This document shows, piece by piece, positions 45,201-49,900 of a stretch of DNA of 64,000 nt (within the stretch, counting starts at the first letter, position 1; each line of letters begins with the position of its first letter). The position numbers were made by a program, and so were the translations under genes. The notes beneath the pieces are model-generated. The model made no database searches, was not told where the DNA came from, and was given only the letters and a program-made list of their open reading frames with translations. Where the stretch lies: contig CM068548.1 of NCBI GenBank assembly GCA_035048495.1, forward strand, positions 992,001 to 1,056,000, in the 5' to 3' direction. The stretch is from Euptelea pleiosperma (Eukaryota > Streptophyta > Magnoliopsida > Ranunculales > Eupteleaceae).

Positions 45201-46499
45201 AGTGTGTACTCCTTTTGTGAAGACAGAAGAACAAGTTGTTGATGTCTTCACTAAGGGAGTTCCGAGTCGGCAAGTCCACCGGTATCTATGCAAGTTGAGC
45301 ATGAGAGATATCTATCCACCAACTTGAGGGGGATTGTTATCTTATACATATTTTAGCCGTAAAGGGTAGTTCTGTAAATACCCCTTGGTATGAGAGGTAT
45401 ACTTGTCTTGTAAATATTCTCTCCATATAAATAAGAATTATGGAGTCATGTGACCTAAGCACATGACATCCTTCTCTCTTCTCTCTCTGTGAATCTCTCA
45501 GCCTAACCCTAACCCTAATCACCATTGCACCTATAACTAACAACCACTCAGATACCTGCCTTAGGCTGCATTTGGGTAAGCATAAAGCTTATCTTAAGTG
45601 CTTAACCAATAGCACTTGAGTATGTTATCATATTTATTTTTTTCATATCCTAAAAAGTAGGTGTGTTTTTTCCAACGTTATACCAACAATTCAACAAACT
45701 TCCCCATGTCGAAAATTTTTTACAAAAGATTCTCCAAACTGAATTGAACTTCCCCAAATAAAATCCAAATTATAACTAACCAAAGTTTAGGGCAAACTAA
45801 AAGTTCTGATCTCGGCATGTAAACTGTATTCTAATTGGATGTTAATAAAAATGTGAGAATTAAACATAATGCTTTCTTTAAAGAAAGGGCAAACAAAAAC
45901 GTCAAATAGATATTGCCTCAACATGAAATATTCAAAAAGGACATTCACAAGCTCAAAATCATATTGGATTTGTCAAATGCTAATCAAACATAACCATAAA
46001 CCCATCTTGTATGCAAATTGCAGAACAATGCCAGCCCAGGAATGAAAAATATTTTCAAAAAGTCTCAGGAATGTAGAAAGAGGTGACTGCAGGCCTTAAT
46101 CATCAATGTAATACTTTTTCTCCTAAGCACATTAGCCATTAAATCGTTAAAATCATTTAGTAAAACCAAGTAAAAAATGATAGTTATATCCTATCAAAAG
46201 ACCATTTCATTACTAAGAAAATAAATCATGAAACTTACAGAAGTCGTAGAAAAAGTTTAGCCTATATGACAGCCAACAACTGATATTTGCAACATAATGC
46301 AGCACACAACCCAAAGGAATTTTAAGATATAGTCCTACTAAAGCATAAAACCAAATATGTATAGGATGATGAGTTTGGAGCATACAGATGCTCTTCTAAA
46401 AGTACCATCCACCCATTCAGCAAGTTCAAGAGTTGCTTTATCTTCTGGAGGTAAAGAAAACCGATGTACAGCCTCTTCTCCAATGTCATATTTTGCTCT
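9050..46499 (-). CDS. ZFYVE26-like: ZFYVE26/spastizin-like protein, internal 19 exons (both ends missing)
   Basis: Joined exons: 46386-46499, 41572-41670, 41403-41474, 39665-39802, 38671-38824, 38208-38572, 27601-28064, 27131-27475, 23785-24009, 23242-23332, 22990-23067, 22502-22792, 22217-22414, 21451-21933, 20282-20443, 19701-20033, 19523-19605, 19271-19375, 9050-9281. They give 1,344 codons with no stop and consistent phases. I recognise the family from memory as the plant homologue of animal ZFYVE26 (At2g25730 type, roughly 2,500 residues), so about 650 N-terminal and 480 C-terminal residues lie outside. Animal spastizin works with SPG11 and AP-5 at late endosomes and lysosomes; the plant role is inferred. 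The visible part is alpha-helical, repeat-like and low in cysteine, with no FYVE finger and no membrane segment. Exon 16 ends in a lone CxxC pair (TCKKCK). A Ser/Asp-rich linker lies at residues 1,118-1,143. Coding sequence is only about 11 percent of the span; most of the rest is transposon-filled intron. No promoter or UTR is in view. Confidence 0.87.
9282..10012. other. Intron sequence before exon 19
   Basis: AT-rich intron DNA. The part 9,570-9,960 has cgtatccatg- and gtcgcat-like pieces at both sides and looks like a worn DNA-transposon fragment, but no clear inverted ends or duplication could be defined. Confidence 0.3.
10013..10231 (+). repeat. 5' LTR of copia-A
   Basis: 219 bp, TGTAATCATATACG start, TTCA end, TATAAATAAG box near 10,116. 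It pairs with the LTR at 18,359. A primer site follows at 10,236-10,247 (tgtatcagagcc, one base off consensus). Confidence 0.82.
10430..13384 (+). pseudogene. copia-B integrase-RT-RNase H remnant
   Basis: In order: GAG-pre-integrase zinc motif region (CETCELSKH, 10,490), integrase core with stops, linker, RT (from 11,784; [44 protein letters not shown] then stop at 12,230), [15 protein letters not shown] (12,270), and RNase H to 13,378. A base is lost in the YVDD codons near 12,440 (TATGTAATGAC), so the polymerase site is destroyed. At least five frame breaks occur. A LINE tail interrupts the integrase at 10,966-11,177. The polypurine tract TTGAGGGGGAG lies just before the LTR. Confidence 0.82.
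10966..11177 (-). mobile_element. 5'-truncated LINE tail inside copia-B
   Basis: Begins with a T-run and ttgataagtataag, then agaggtcgag-atgacct, the same 3'-end sequence as the LINE at 30,769. It is therefore a minus-strand insertion with its poly-A at the left. The interrupted copia phrase aatgttgttttgac(c/t)g occurs on both sides, giving an approximate target duplication of about 15 bp. Confidence 0.7.
13385..13600 (+). repeat. LTR of copia-B
   Basis: 216 bp, starts TGTTAGCGTATATA after the polypurine tract and ends TTTCA. Its sequence differs from the outer copia-A LTRs, showing another subfamily. No primer site follows it. Confidence 0.75.
13601..14640 (+). pseudogene. copia-A gag remnant
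   Basis: Leader sequence to about 13,898, then a gag start [17 protein letters not shown] phrase like the usual TTVKLDG-YLEW box follows (ITTVK-stop-DGK), then RKMGHI-like and [20 protein letters not shown] pieces in different frames. Several stops and shifts. It is recognised as copia gag from position and the LNFKYE-type motif, not from an intact domain. Confidence 0.65.
14700..16110 (+). pseudogene. copia-A zinc knuckle, protease and integrase remnant
   Basis: The zinc knuckle at about 14,738-14,780 reads [15 protein letters not shown]; the first Cys is Arg, so the CCHC is incomplete. The protease box at about 15,060 reads [11 protein letters not shown], with Asn in place of the catalytic Asp. 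The GAG-pre-integrase motif is at 15,460-15,640 ([20 protein letters not shown]). The integrase core up to 16,100 has many stops. Together these show an element long unable to process its own polyprotein. Confidence 0.75.
16640..18330 (+). pseudogene. copia-A reverse transcriptase-RNase H remnant
   Basis: RT N-terminal part with stops (16,655-17,170; [32 protein letters not shown]). Then a 72-bp tandem duplication (17,109-17,252), the rest of RT with an intact YVDD near 17,393 ([10 protein letters not shown]), a stop near 17,525, and RNase H 17,636-18,328 ([18 protein letters not shown]). The EAE box is altered ([10 protein letters not shown]). Confidence 0.83.
17109..17252 (+). repeat. 72-bp tandem duplication in copia-A RT
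   Basis: Units 17,109-17,180 and 17,181-17,252 are almost identical, starting gtgtacatggttcctc and ending agactaagaaaggcc. The duplication repeats the EEVYMVP-to-RLRKA region and keeps a multiple of three, but both units carry a stop. Confidence 0.92.
18359..18564 (+). repeat. 3' LTR of copia-A
   Basis: 206 bp, starts TGTTATCATATACG after TTGAGGGGGAG and ends TTCA. Closely matches 10,013-10,231. Confidence 0.83.
18565..19270. other. Intron remainder between copia-A and exon 18
   Basis: No gene seen. A C-rich run (18,812-18,850, cccctcccccc) is followed by AT-rich sequence. Confidence 0.4.
19271..19375 (-). CDS. ZFYVE26-like exon 18
   Basis: One base, 34 codons and two bases (residues 1233-1266), [15 protein letters not shown] to VDVSSVRS. 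Acceptor CGCCAG, donor GTAAGT, phase 2. The split methionine codon (AT-G) is completed by exon 19 almost 10 kb away. No long ORF reveals this exon; it was found by walking the splice phase from exon 17. Confidence 0.9.
19523..19605 (-). CDS. ZFYVE26-like exon 17
   Basis: 27 codons plus two bases (residues 1205-1231), [15 protein letters not shown] to QARVKF. Acceptor TTTCAG, donor GTATGT, phase 2. The sequence resembles a TPR-like helical hairpin, consistent with repeat folds described for the C-terminal part of the animal protein. Confidence 0.92.
19701..20033 (-). CDS. ZFYVE26-like exon 16
   Basis: 111 codons (residues 1094-1204), [15 protein letters not shown] to [10 protein letters not shown]. 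Acceptor CTGTAG, donor GTAAAC, phase 0. It contains the Ser/Asp-rich linker ([18 protein letters not shown]) and the conserved [16 protein letters not shown] block. Confidence 0.93.
20282..20443 (-). CDS. ZFYVE26-like exon 15
   Basis: 54 codons (residues 1040-1093), [14 protein letters not shown] to [10 protein letters not shown]. Acceptor GTTCAG, donor GTATCC, phase 0. The intron before it (20,444-21,450) is about 1 kb and I saw no gene in it. Confidence 0.92.
21451..21933 (-). CDS. ZFYVE26-like exon 14
   Basis: 161 codons (residues 879-1039), [12 protein letters not shown] to APDIILFK. Acceptor TTTGCAG, donor GTATGG, phase 0. The longest visible exon. A basic, serine-rich middle (residues about 905-975, with KQKTRTG and RRAFSWTPR) looks like a flexible linker between helical blocks. 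Confidence 0.93.
22217..22414 (-). CDS. ZFYVE26-like exon 13
   Basis: 66 codons (residues 813-878), [14 protein letters not shown] to KQLQSASL. Acceptor ATGAAG, donor GTATTA, phase 0. It includes the conserved [19 protein letters not shown] block. Confidence 0.92.
22502..22792 (-). CDS. ZFYVE26-like exon 12
   Basis: 97 codons (residues 716-812), [15 protein letters not shown] to LRSKQLL. Acceptor TTTCAG, donor GTATTG, phase 0. It is one of the most conserved blocks ([33 protein letters not shown]). The intron after it is only 87 bp. Confidence 0.93.
22990..23067 (-). CDS. ZFYVE26-like exon 11
   Basis: 26 codons (residues 690-715), [14 protein letters not shown] to SSWQE. The acceptor is CATTAG, just before GTC TTG CAG; the CAG six bases further in would delete Val-Leu-Gln. 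The donor is GTCATA, a weak site. Phase 0 at both ends. Confidence 0.85.
23242..23332 (-). CDS. ZFYVE26-like exon 10
   Basis: One base plus 30 codons (residues 660-689), [14 protein letters not shown] to SDPVKNE. Acceptor TTTCAG, donor GTACTT, phase 0 exit. It carries the family hallmark [11 protein letters not shown]. Confidence 0.9.
23785..24009 (-). CDS. ZFYVE26-like exon 9
   Basis: 225 bp (residues 584-658 with split ends), [15 protein letters not shown] to RLALK. The acceptor is TTGACAG. The donor is GTATGT after CTTAA. A GTAAAC four bases later would break the join, because exon 10 supplies the G and then TAT for the Lys-Tyr pair. Phase 2 exit. Confidence 0.89.
24732..25117. repeat. 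Tandem triplication, ~130-bp unit
   Basis: Three copies begin (g/a)agtgggtct at 24,732, 24,861 and 24,994, giving spacings of 129 and 133 bp. Each contains tcttgaaggaatatcatat and gtggaccttcaaagcagttc and ends acaaggtgtc or similar. Differences are few, so the expansion is fairly recent. It is noncoding and intronic. Confidence 0.92.
25688..25807. repeat. Two-copy tandem duplication
   Basis: Units 25,688-25,743 and 25,744-25,807 share aacaatggaaccaagaattg, cgatcaggttta and agaggtatgta. The second has an extra short insertion (cttcaagtt). Confidence 0.88.
27131..27475 (-). CDS. ZFYVE26-like exon 8
   Basis: 115 codon-equivalents (residues 469-583 with split ends), [14 protein letters not shown] to PYEKAVE. 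Acceptor GAACAG, donor GTATTC, phase 2 at both ends. It includes an acidic serine-rich linker ([10 protein letters not shown]) that is probably disordered. The next intron is 3.1 kb. Confidence 0.91.
27601..28064 (-). CDS. ZFYVE26-like exon 7
   Basis: 154 codons plus two bases (residues 315-468), [11 protein letters not shown] to ALDQSE. Acceptor CTTGCAG, donor GTATGG, phase 2. It joins exon 6 in frame across the 10 kb intron, which supports splicing over the transposon nest. It carries the conserved stretch [19 protein letters not shown]. Confidence 0.92.
28594..28923 (+). pseudogene. LINE-type RNase H (RVT_3) fragment, left part
   Basis: Reads [33 protein letters not shown] and, after breaks, LRDANGFAD: the start and end of the RNase H domain found in plant non-LTR elements. 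It stops at GFAD, where copia-C is inserted. The matching continuation LAKK is on the far side at 36,422. The catalytic FDG-type box reads FDRGS. Confidence 0.65.
28924..29128 (-). repeat. 3' LTR of copia-C
   Basis: 205 bp, starts TGTTAGAGTTCTTAG at 29,128, ends CTTCTAACA at 28,924; preceded by polypurine TTGAGGGGGAG (29,129-29,139). Confidence 0.85.
29129..29374 (-). pseudogene. copia-C RNase H C-terminal remnant
   Basis: Reads [28 protein letters not shown] and GDVFTKALP with stops: the end of copia RNase H. The upstream part (SPMPMYC) sits beyond the hAT MITE at 30,437. Confidence 0.75.
29375..30428. mobile_element. hAT-type MITE with GAAATATTTC motif arrays
   Basis: 1,054 bp with perfect 17-bp inverted ends (CAAGGAAATAAATTTCA). 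Flanks are atcacaat (29,367-29,374) and ctcacaat (30,429-30,436), an 8-bp target duplication with one mismatch, as for hAT elements. Near both ends are many copies of gaaatatttc and tcgaaat. The centre is AT-rich with no transposase. Removing it restores the copia RNase H phrase PMPMYCDNRAAS, which confirms the insertion point. Confidence 0.88.
30429..30768 (-). pseudogene. copia-C RT remnant and unassigned GC-rich piece
   Basis: Minus-strand reading gives [13 protein letters not shown] (RT, usually [12 protein letters not shown]) joined directly to the RNase H phrase SPMPMYC, so the RT centre is deleted. From about 30,510 to 30,768 the sequence is GC-rich and not copia. It may be the cut-off start of the Gypsy-type LTR. 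Confidence 0.55.
30769..32395 (-). mobile_element. 5'-truncated L1-type LINE, ORF2 C-terminal half
   Basis: T-run at 30,769-30,782 (poly-A on the minus strand), then a 3' UTR and an ORF2 piece from about 32,390 to 30,993. It contains [27 protein letters not shown] and [10 protein letters not shown], then after one in-frame TAG (31,839-31,841) [14 protein letters not shown] and a zf-RVT domain ([18 protein letters not shown]). RT catalytic motifs are beyond the truncation. A possible target duplication is tctacc(t/c) at both sides. Only one stop in 1.4 kb suggests moderate age. Confidence 0.85.
32396..33964 (+). repeat. Gypsy-type LTR with primer site, left end lost
   Basis: Noncoding, C-rich from 32,640 to 33,470. 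Ends near 33,886 (gcatca), followed by a tRNA-Met primer site TGGTATCAGAGCC at 33,891-33,903 and about 60 bp of leader. Copia-C integrase resumes about 33,965. No second LTR is present. The left boundary against the LINE is uncertain. Confidence 0.55.
33965..35631 (-). pseudogene. copia-C gag, protease and start of integrase
   Basis: From 35,600 downward: gag N-terminus ([26 protein letters not shown]), frameshift near 35,500, [10 protein letters not shown] to [10 protein letters not shown], a stop near 35,261, then UBN2-type gag ([19 protein letters not shown]), and a basic Arg/Gly linker. The zinc knuckle [15 protein letters not shown] has Asn where CCHC His belongs. Then protease (34,670; [11 protein letters not shown], catalytic Asp kept), GAG-pre-integrase ([14 protein letters not shown]) and the first bases of integrase up to 33,965, where the Gypsy LTR cuts in. 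Leader without a gene lies at 35,632-36,187. Confidence 0.8.
36200..36421 (-). repeat. 5' LTR of copia-C
   Basis: 222 bp, starts TGTTAAGTTC at 36,421 and ends CTTCTAACA at 36,200, with the primer site directly adjoining. Confidence 0.85.
36422..36575 (+). pseudogene. LINE RNase H fragment, right part and tail
   Basis: Begins gttagcaaagaag (LAKK), continuing the GFAD interrupted at 28,923. It runs into a 3' tail with ctcaacaaaattttaatac and an A-run near 36,565, as expected of a LINE 3' end. Confidence 0.55.
36576..38207. other. Intron remainder before exon 6
   Basis: AT-rich, no coding sequence. At 36,990-37,090 are ccggaaatac / tttccacggg pieces resembling the hAT MITE at 29,375. At 37,610-38,010 are ggtacggatacggatg and cgagtatgac pieces suggesting another worn element. 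No clear ends or duplications. Confidence 0.35.
38208..38572 (-). CDS. ZFYVE26-like exon 6
   Basis: Two bases plus 121 codons (residues 193-314), [14 protein letters not shown] to LVYEWPKD. Acceptor ATTTCAG, donor GTAAGT, phase 0 exit. It contains a hydrophobic helix around [13 protein letters not shown], typical of the packed helices in this family rather than a membrane span. The next intron (28,065-38,207) is 10,143 bp and holds the nested transposons. Confidence 0.9.
38671..38824 (-). CDS. ZFYVE26-like exon 5
   Basis: 51 codons plus one base (residues 142-192), [14 protein letters not shown] to GKRQFLS. Acceptor CTTCAG, donor GTACTT, phase 1 exit. The split glycine codon is completed by exon 6 after a 98-bp intron. 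Confidence 0.9.
39665..39802 (-). CDS. ZFYVE26-like exon 4
   Basis: 46 codons (residues 96-141), [15 protein letters not shown] to LHEFSEQ. Acceptor TATGCAG, donor GTAATC, phase 0 at both sides. The intron before it is 1.6 kb and starts with GC; the one after it is 840 bp. Confidence 0.9.
39803..41402. other. GC-AG intron between exons 3 and 4
   Basis: 1,600 bp. On the minus strand it begins GCAAGA and ends TATGCAG. It contains a (CA)9 microsatellite at 40,341-40,358 and a minimal LINE insertion at 41,179-41,201. No other gene seen. Confidence 0.8.
41167..41213 (-). mobile_element. Minimal LINE insertion (23 bp) with 12-bp target duplication
   Basis: Perfect direct copies of gaagtaacaagg at 41,167-41,178 and 41,202-41,213 enclose 23 bp: g, fifteen T, gataag and t. 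On the minus strand this is ACTTATC plus a poly-A tail, identical to the last bases of the LINEs ending at 56,356 and 30,769. It looks like target-primed reverse transcription that stopped after the tail and a few element bases. Confidence 0.75.
41403..41474 (-). CDS. ZFYVE26-like exon 3, followed by a GC donor
   Basis: 24 codons (residues 72-95), [14 protein letters not shown] to RLLDQ. The acceptor is TTGTCAG. The exon ends CTAGATCAG and is followed by GCAAGA, so the next intron (39,803-41,402) starts with GC. No GT nearby keeps the family sequence [11 protein letters not shown], so the GC donor is the only consistent choice. Confidence 0.87.
41572..41670 (-). CDS. ZFYVE26-like exon 2
   Basis: 33 codons (residues 39-71), [11 protein letters not shown] to QLGSLAA. 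Acceptor TTTGCAG, donor GTAAGT, phase 0 at both sides. Only 97 bp of intron separates it from exon 3. Confidence 0.88.
42991..43212 (-). repeat. LTR of the left copia half
   Basis: 222 bp, starts TGTTATCAGATACG at 43,212 beside the polypurine tract and ends AATTCA. Contains TTAGGGTTAGGG-like telomere-type repeats at its end. Confidence 0.8.
43220..44156 (-). pseudogene. Left copia half, RT C-terminus and RNase H
   Basis: Reads [20 protein letters not shown], a stop near 43,940, [19 protein letters not shown], a frameshift near 43,640, then [17 protein letters not shown] and [11 protein letters not shown]. The RNase H EAE box is intact. The sequence begins at LTGND, just after the YVDD box, which is missing. 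Confidence 0.82.
44157..45325 (+). pseudogene. Right copia half, RT and RNase H
   Basis: Starts [15 protein letters not shown], then a break, [18 protein letters not shown], a YIDD catalytic box near 44,388, and 44,276-44,878 open. After the stop at 44,876 RNase H continues with frame breaks ([29 protein letters not shown]). The polypurine tract TTGAGGGGGAT is at 45,324. Confidence 0.82.
45335..45529 (+). repeat. LTR of the right copia half
   Basis: About 195 bp, starts TGTTATCTTATACATA, contains TATAAATAAG and cctaaccctaaccctaatc; the end at ttgca is approximate. Confidence 0.7.
45530..46385. other. Intron remainder after exon 1
   Basis: AT-rich intron sequence with no coding potential or defined repeat. 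Confidence 0.4.
46386..46499 (-). CDS. ZFYVE26-like exon 1 of the visible 19
   Basis: 38 codons (visible residues 1-38), beginning [14 protein letters not shown] and ending FRRAS. The acceptor is TGCAG with a weak pyrimidine tract; the donor is GTATGC; both boundaries are phase 0. An upstream exon must exist, but I found none up to 64,000, so the preceding intron exceeds 17.5 kb. The intron after it (41,671-46,385) holds the inverted copia pair. Confidence 0.85.
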
Positions 46500-46966
46500 C
46501 TGCATGCAACTGCATGGTAGTGAAACGACATTAGAAGTCATTATACCTTCCAAATACATTATATTATGATGAAAATTCCAAAATTAGAAAAACACTGAAT
46601 ATGCAAACATATATATCTGACTGTTTAGCACATGATGTGCCCCCCTTCCTACAGAGCTGTTGCCTTTGTATATTCTTTCTTGTTTCCTTTTCTCGTTTAA
46701 TATAGTTCATCATTCAGCAACATATATATATATATATATATATATCTGATTGTATATCCCTATAATACTGATAGTTCCTCTTTCTTCAGAAGACTTAAAC
46801 CTGATTTGCCAAATTGTTTACTTGTCTCAGAATCTACAAATTGGTTTGAATATATGCAAACAACAGTTTAATCTGAAAAGAAAAATAAATTAGTCAGCTG
46901 GAAAAACAACAGTTTGCCCAAGAAGAAACCGAAAGCCAGGTAGACACAACTCATTGTTGATGGTAG
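46500..46966. other. Start of the upstream intron, with (TA)n
   Basis: Contains a (TA)12 microsatellite at 46,722-46,745. No earlier exon of the host gene was recognised here. Confidence 0.5.
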
Positions 46967-49900
46967 CAAAGTTTAAAAAAGCGTTAGAGGCGTACGCCTC
47001 GAGGCGAGGCGGTGAGAAATAGCCTCGAGGTCATAAACTGAGGCTTAAGCCTCAGTTTTACACGGTAATGAGTTAAACCGAAACCCGTTTCTTTTTATTT
47101 TTTTTGCTTTTTTTTTATTCTTTTCCCCATAATACCCCCTCTAATCCTATTATATGACAAAAATGACTTAAATGGTCTATATTTGAGTATCTAAAAACCA
47201 TTATTTGGGGAGAAATCTTTAATCAACTCTTTGAACCCTAGTTTTTCCTATTTTAGAGAAATCCTCCTAGAGAGCTCAAATTTTGTCCGAATCACAATCC
47301 GTCACTTCCTACGGTTTTCTTGTGAGCAATCTCACCAAACTCAAGCAAAAAAGCAAAGCTTTGAAGAATATTTAAGGTATGTGACCATATTTTGGGTGTT
47401 TACCTTATTTTTCATAAATATATGTAAGATTTCATTATTTTTCCTTCTTTAATGGTTTTTTTTGTTGTTTTTTTTAATAATATGATTAAAGATGATGAGA
47501 GGGGTTTCTAAGAAGCATAAAAATAGTGGTAGTAGTAGAAAAGATCCAACATGGAAGTATAGAGTAGAGGTTGAGGGTCAAAATGTGGGATCCAAGGGCT
47601 ACATTTATCTACAATGCAATTTTTGTAGTAGGGTTATAAAAAGAGAGGTGAAAAGGATGAAGGATCATCTAGCGGGTACCCATAATAATGTGTCTCCGTG
47701 TATAAAGGCACCCCTAGAAGTTGTAGAAGAGATAAAAGCCTACATGGCTAAAGGAGCACAAAAAAGAAGTGTGGCTCATGAAGATTTTGAGTTAATGTCG
47801 AATAGGGACTCATATTATGATGGTGGTGCAACCGAGGAAGTATGCTCCGCACCGGGTGTGGGTGGCTCTAGTGGTGCTAATACGGTTTCCTCGCGTGGTG
47901 TAAGGGGGCCAATGGATAGATATGTTGTGGCCGAGCCTGAAGACCATATGGGTGGTAGTGAGGGTGGTGTTAGGCATGAAAATTTAGAACCACCACATGT
48001 CTTAGCACCTCAAAATGCAAAAGAGCATAGGAACCAAGTAAGCTTGGACATTGGACGGTTCTTTTTCGAAAATGATCTTTCATTCAATGTCGCCACTAGT
48101 CCTTCTTTTGTGAATATATTGCAGGCAGTTGGAGAGTATGGGCGTGGTTTAAAACCACCTAGCATGTACGAGCTGCGGACGTGGATCCTCAAGGAGGTGG
48201 TGAAGACAACAGATTCAATGATTGAAGAAGTCAAGAAAACATGGCCCAAGACAAGAGTTACCATCATGTCAGATGGTTGGAAAGACATGAGGGATCGACA
48301 ATTACTTAACTTTCTTGTCAACAATCCAGATGGGACAATTTTTTTAAAAAGCGTGGGTGTATCGACTGCAATCAAGGATAACAACACGATGTTCAAGCTT
48401 TTAGATGAGGTTGTTGAGGAGGTGGGAGAAGAACATGTAGTGCAGATTGTGACTGATAATGCATCTGCCTACAAACTTGCTGGAGAGAAATTGATGGAGA
48501 AAAGAAAAGGACTCTATTGGACTCTATGTGGAGCTCATTGCATCGACTTGATGCTTGAGAAGATCTATAGTTTGCCTCAGCTTGCTTTTGCATATAGAAA
48601 GGCTAGAAAAGTAAAACTTCATTTATAGCCATGGTTGGGTACTTTCTTTGATGAAAAGCTTTACAAAAAGAGAGTTGATTCACCCGGCCGCAACAAGGTC
48701 ATGTTTACATCTAGCAAGTGGGCAAGCACTGTATGGGCCAAAAAAGACGAAGGAAACGCTATTAGGAAAATTGTGTTGAATGACAACAATTTTTGGCATA
48801 GTGTGGTGTATTCTTTGAAGGCTACGAAGCCTTTAGTTGGTGTTTTGAGGATTGTAGATTCGGAAAAAAAAACCAGCTATAGGCTTTATATATGGGGCAA
48901 TGGATATGGACAAATAAGAGATTGCAAAAAACTTGGATAATGATCTAGCCAAGTACAAAGAAATATGGGACATCATTGACGAGAAATGGGACTTCCAAAT
49001 GCACTACCATCTACATGCCGCAGCATACTTCCTCAATCCACAATTTCATTATGACCCTGACTTCTCTACTTATCCAAAAATTAAATTGGGTCTATATAAT
49101 TGTATGGATAAGCTAATTCTATACTCAAAAGAGAGGGAGCAAGCTAACTTAGAAATTGACCAATTTCGTGAGAAGATTGGTTTATTTGGCCGGCCTCAAG
49201 CAGAGTCAACAAGAAAGAAGTGCACTCCTGGTGAGCCAATGATTATTTCTTTGAGTACGCAGTACACTATATATAGTTTAATAGTTATATAGTTAAGTAT
49301 ATACTCATATAATCATATACTTCAATATTTAATTGTGAATTTTTTTTGTAGCTAATTGGTGATTAGCTTGTGGAGACGGCACACCAGCATTGACTAAGTT
49401 CGCCGTTAGAGTGCTAAGTCTCACTTGCACTTCTTTAGGATGTGAGCGGAATTGGTCAACCTTCAATCAGGTAATTAAGTTAAGAGTTGAGTTAGGAGTT
49501 ACTAAGGCGTCTTAGGACTTCAATTATGAATTGATGTATGTTTTTCTACTTCTTTTAGGTGCATACAAAGAGAAGAAATAGGTTGGATCAGACAAAGTTG
49601 AATACCTTAGTTTTTGTGATGTACAACAAGAAGTTGAGGGTTAAGCAGTTGAAAAATAGGCTAAGGCGTGAAAATGAAGAAGAAGGTCCACTGGTTGTTG
49701 ATAGCAACGATAGTGATGATGAATGGCTTGTTGAACAAGGGGGAGGAGACATAGGAGGAGTGGAGAATGTAGTGCTAGAGGCAGAACTAGTGGTGCAAGA
49801 GTCTTGCCCTTGTCCTACATGGCACAATGATCTTGATGAACTCGATTTCGATGCCCTTAAGATTGCAATGGCACAATCAGAGCCACAAGGATCTAGAAGG

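Larger units (their letters stand above)
42991..45529. mobile_element. Two copia halves joined head to head (inverted pair)
   Basis: From a junction at about 44,156, a minus-strand RT-RNase H-LTR runs leftward to 42,991 and a plus-strand RT-RNase H-LTR runs rightward to 45,529. The arms that can pair are about 42,991-44,156 and 44,404-45,529, with a 250-bp spacer. The left LTR is like copia-1, the right like copia-A, so this joins two subfamilies and is not a simple duplication. By eye the coding arms are roughly 80 percent identical. The pair sits in the 4.7 kb intron between exons 1 and 2. Confidence 0.85.

Noticed and set aside
45499..45520. Telomere-like CCCTAACCCTAA runs (also at 43,003-43,020 and 5,370-5,392)
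   Set aside because: They occur at the same place near the end of each copia LTR and are part of those LTRs, not interstitial telomere tracts.
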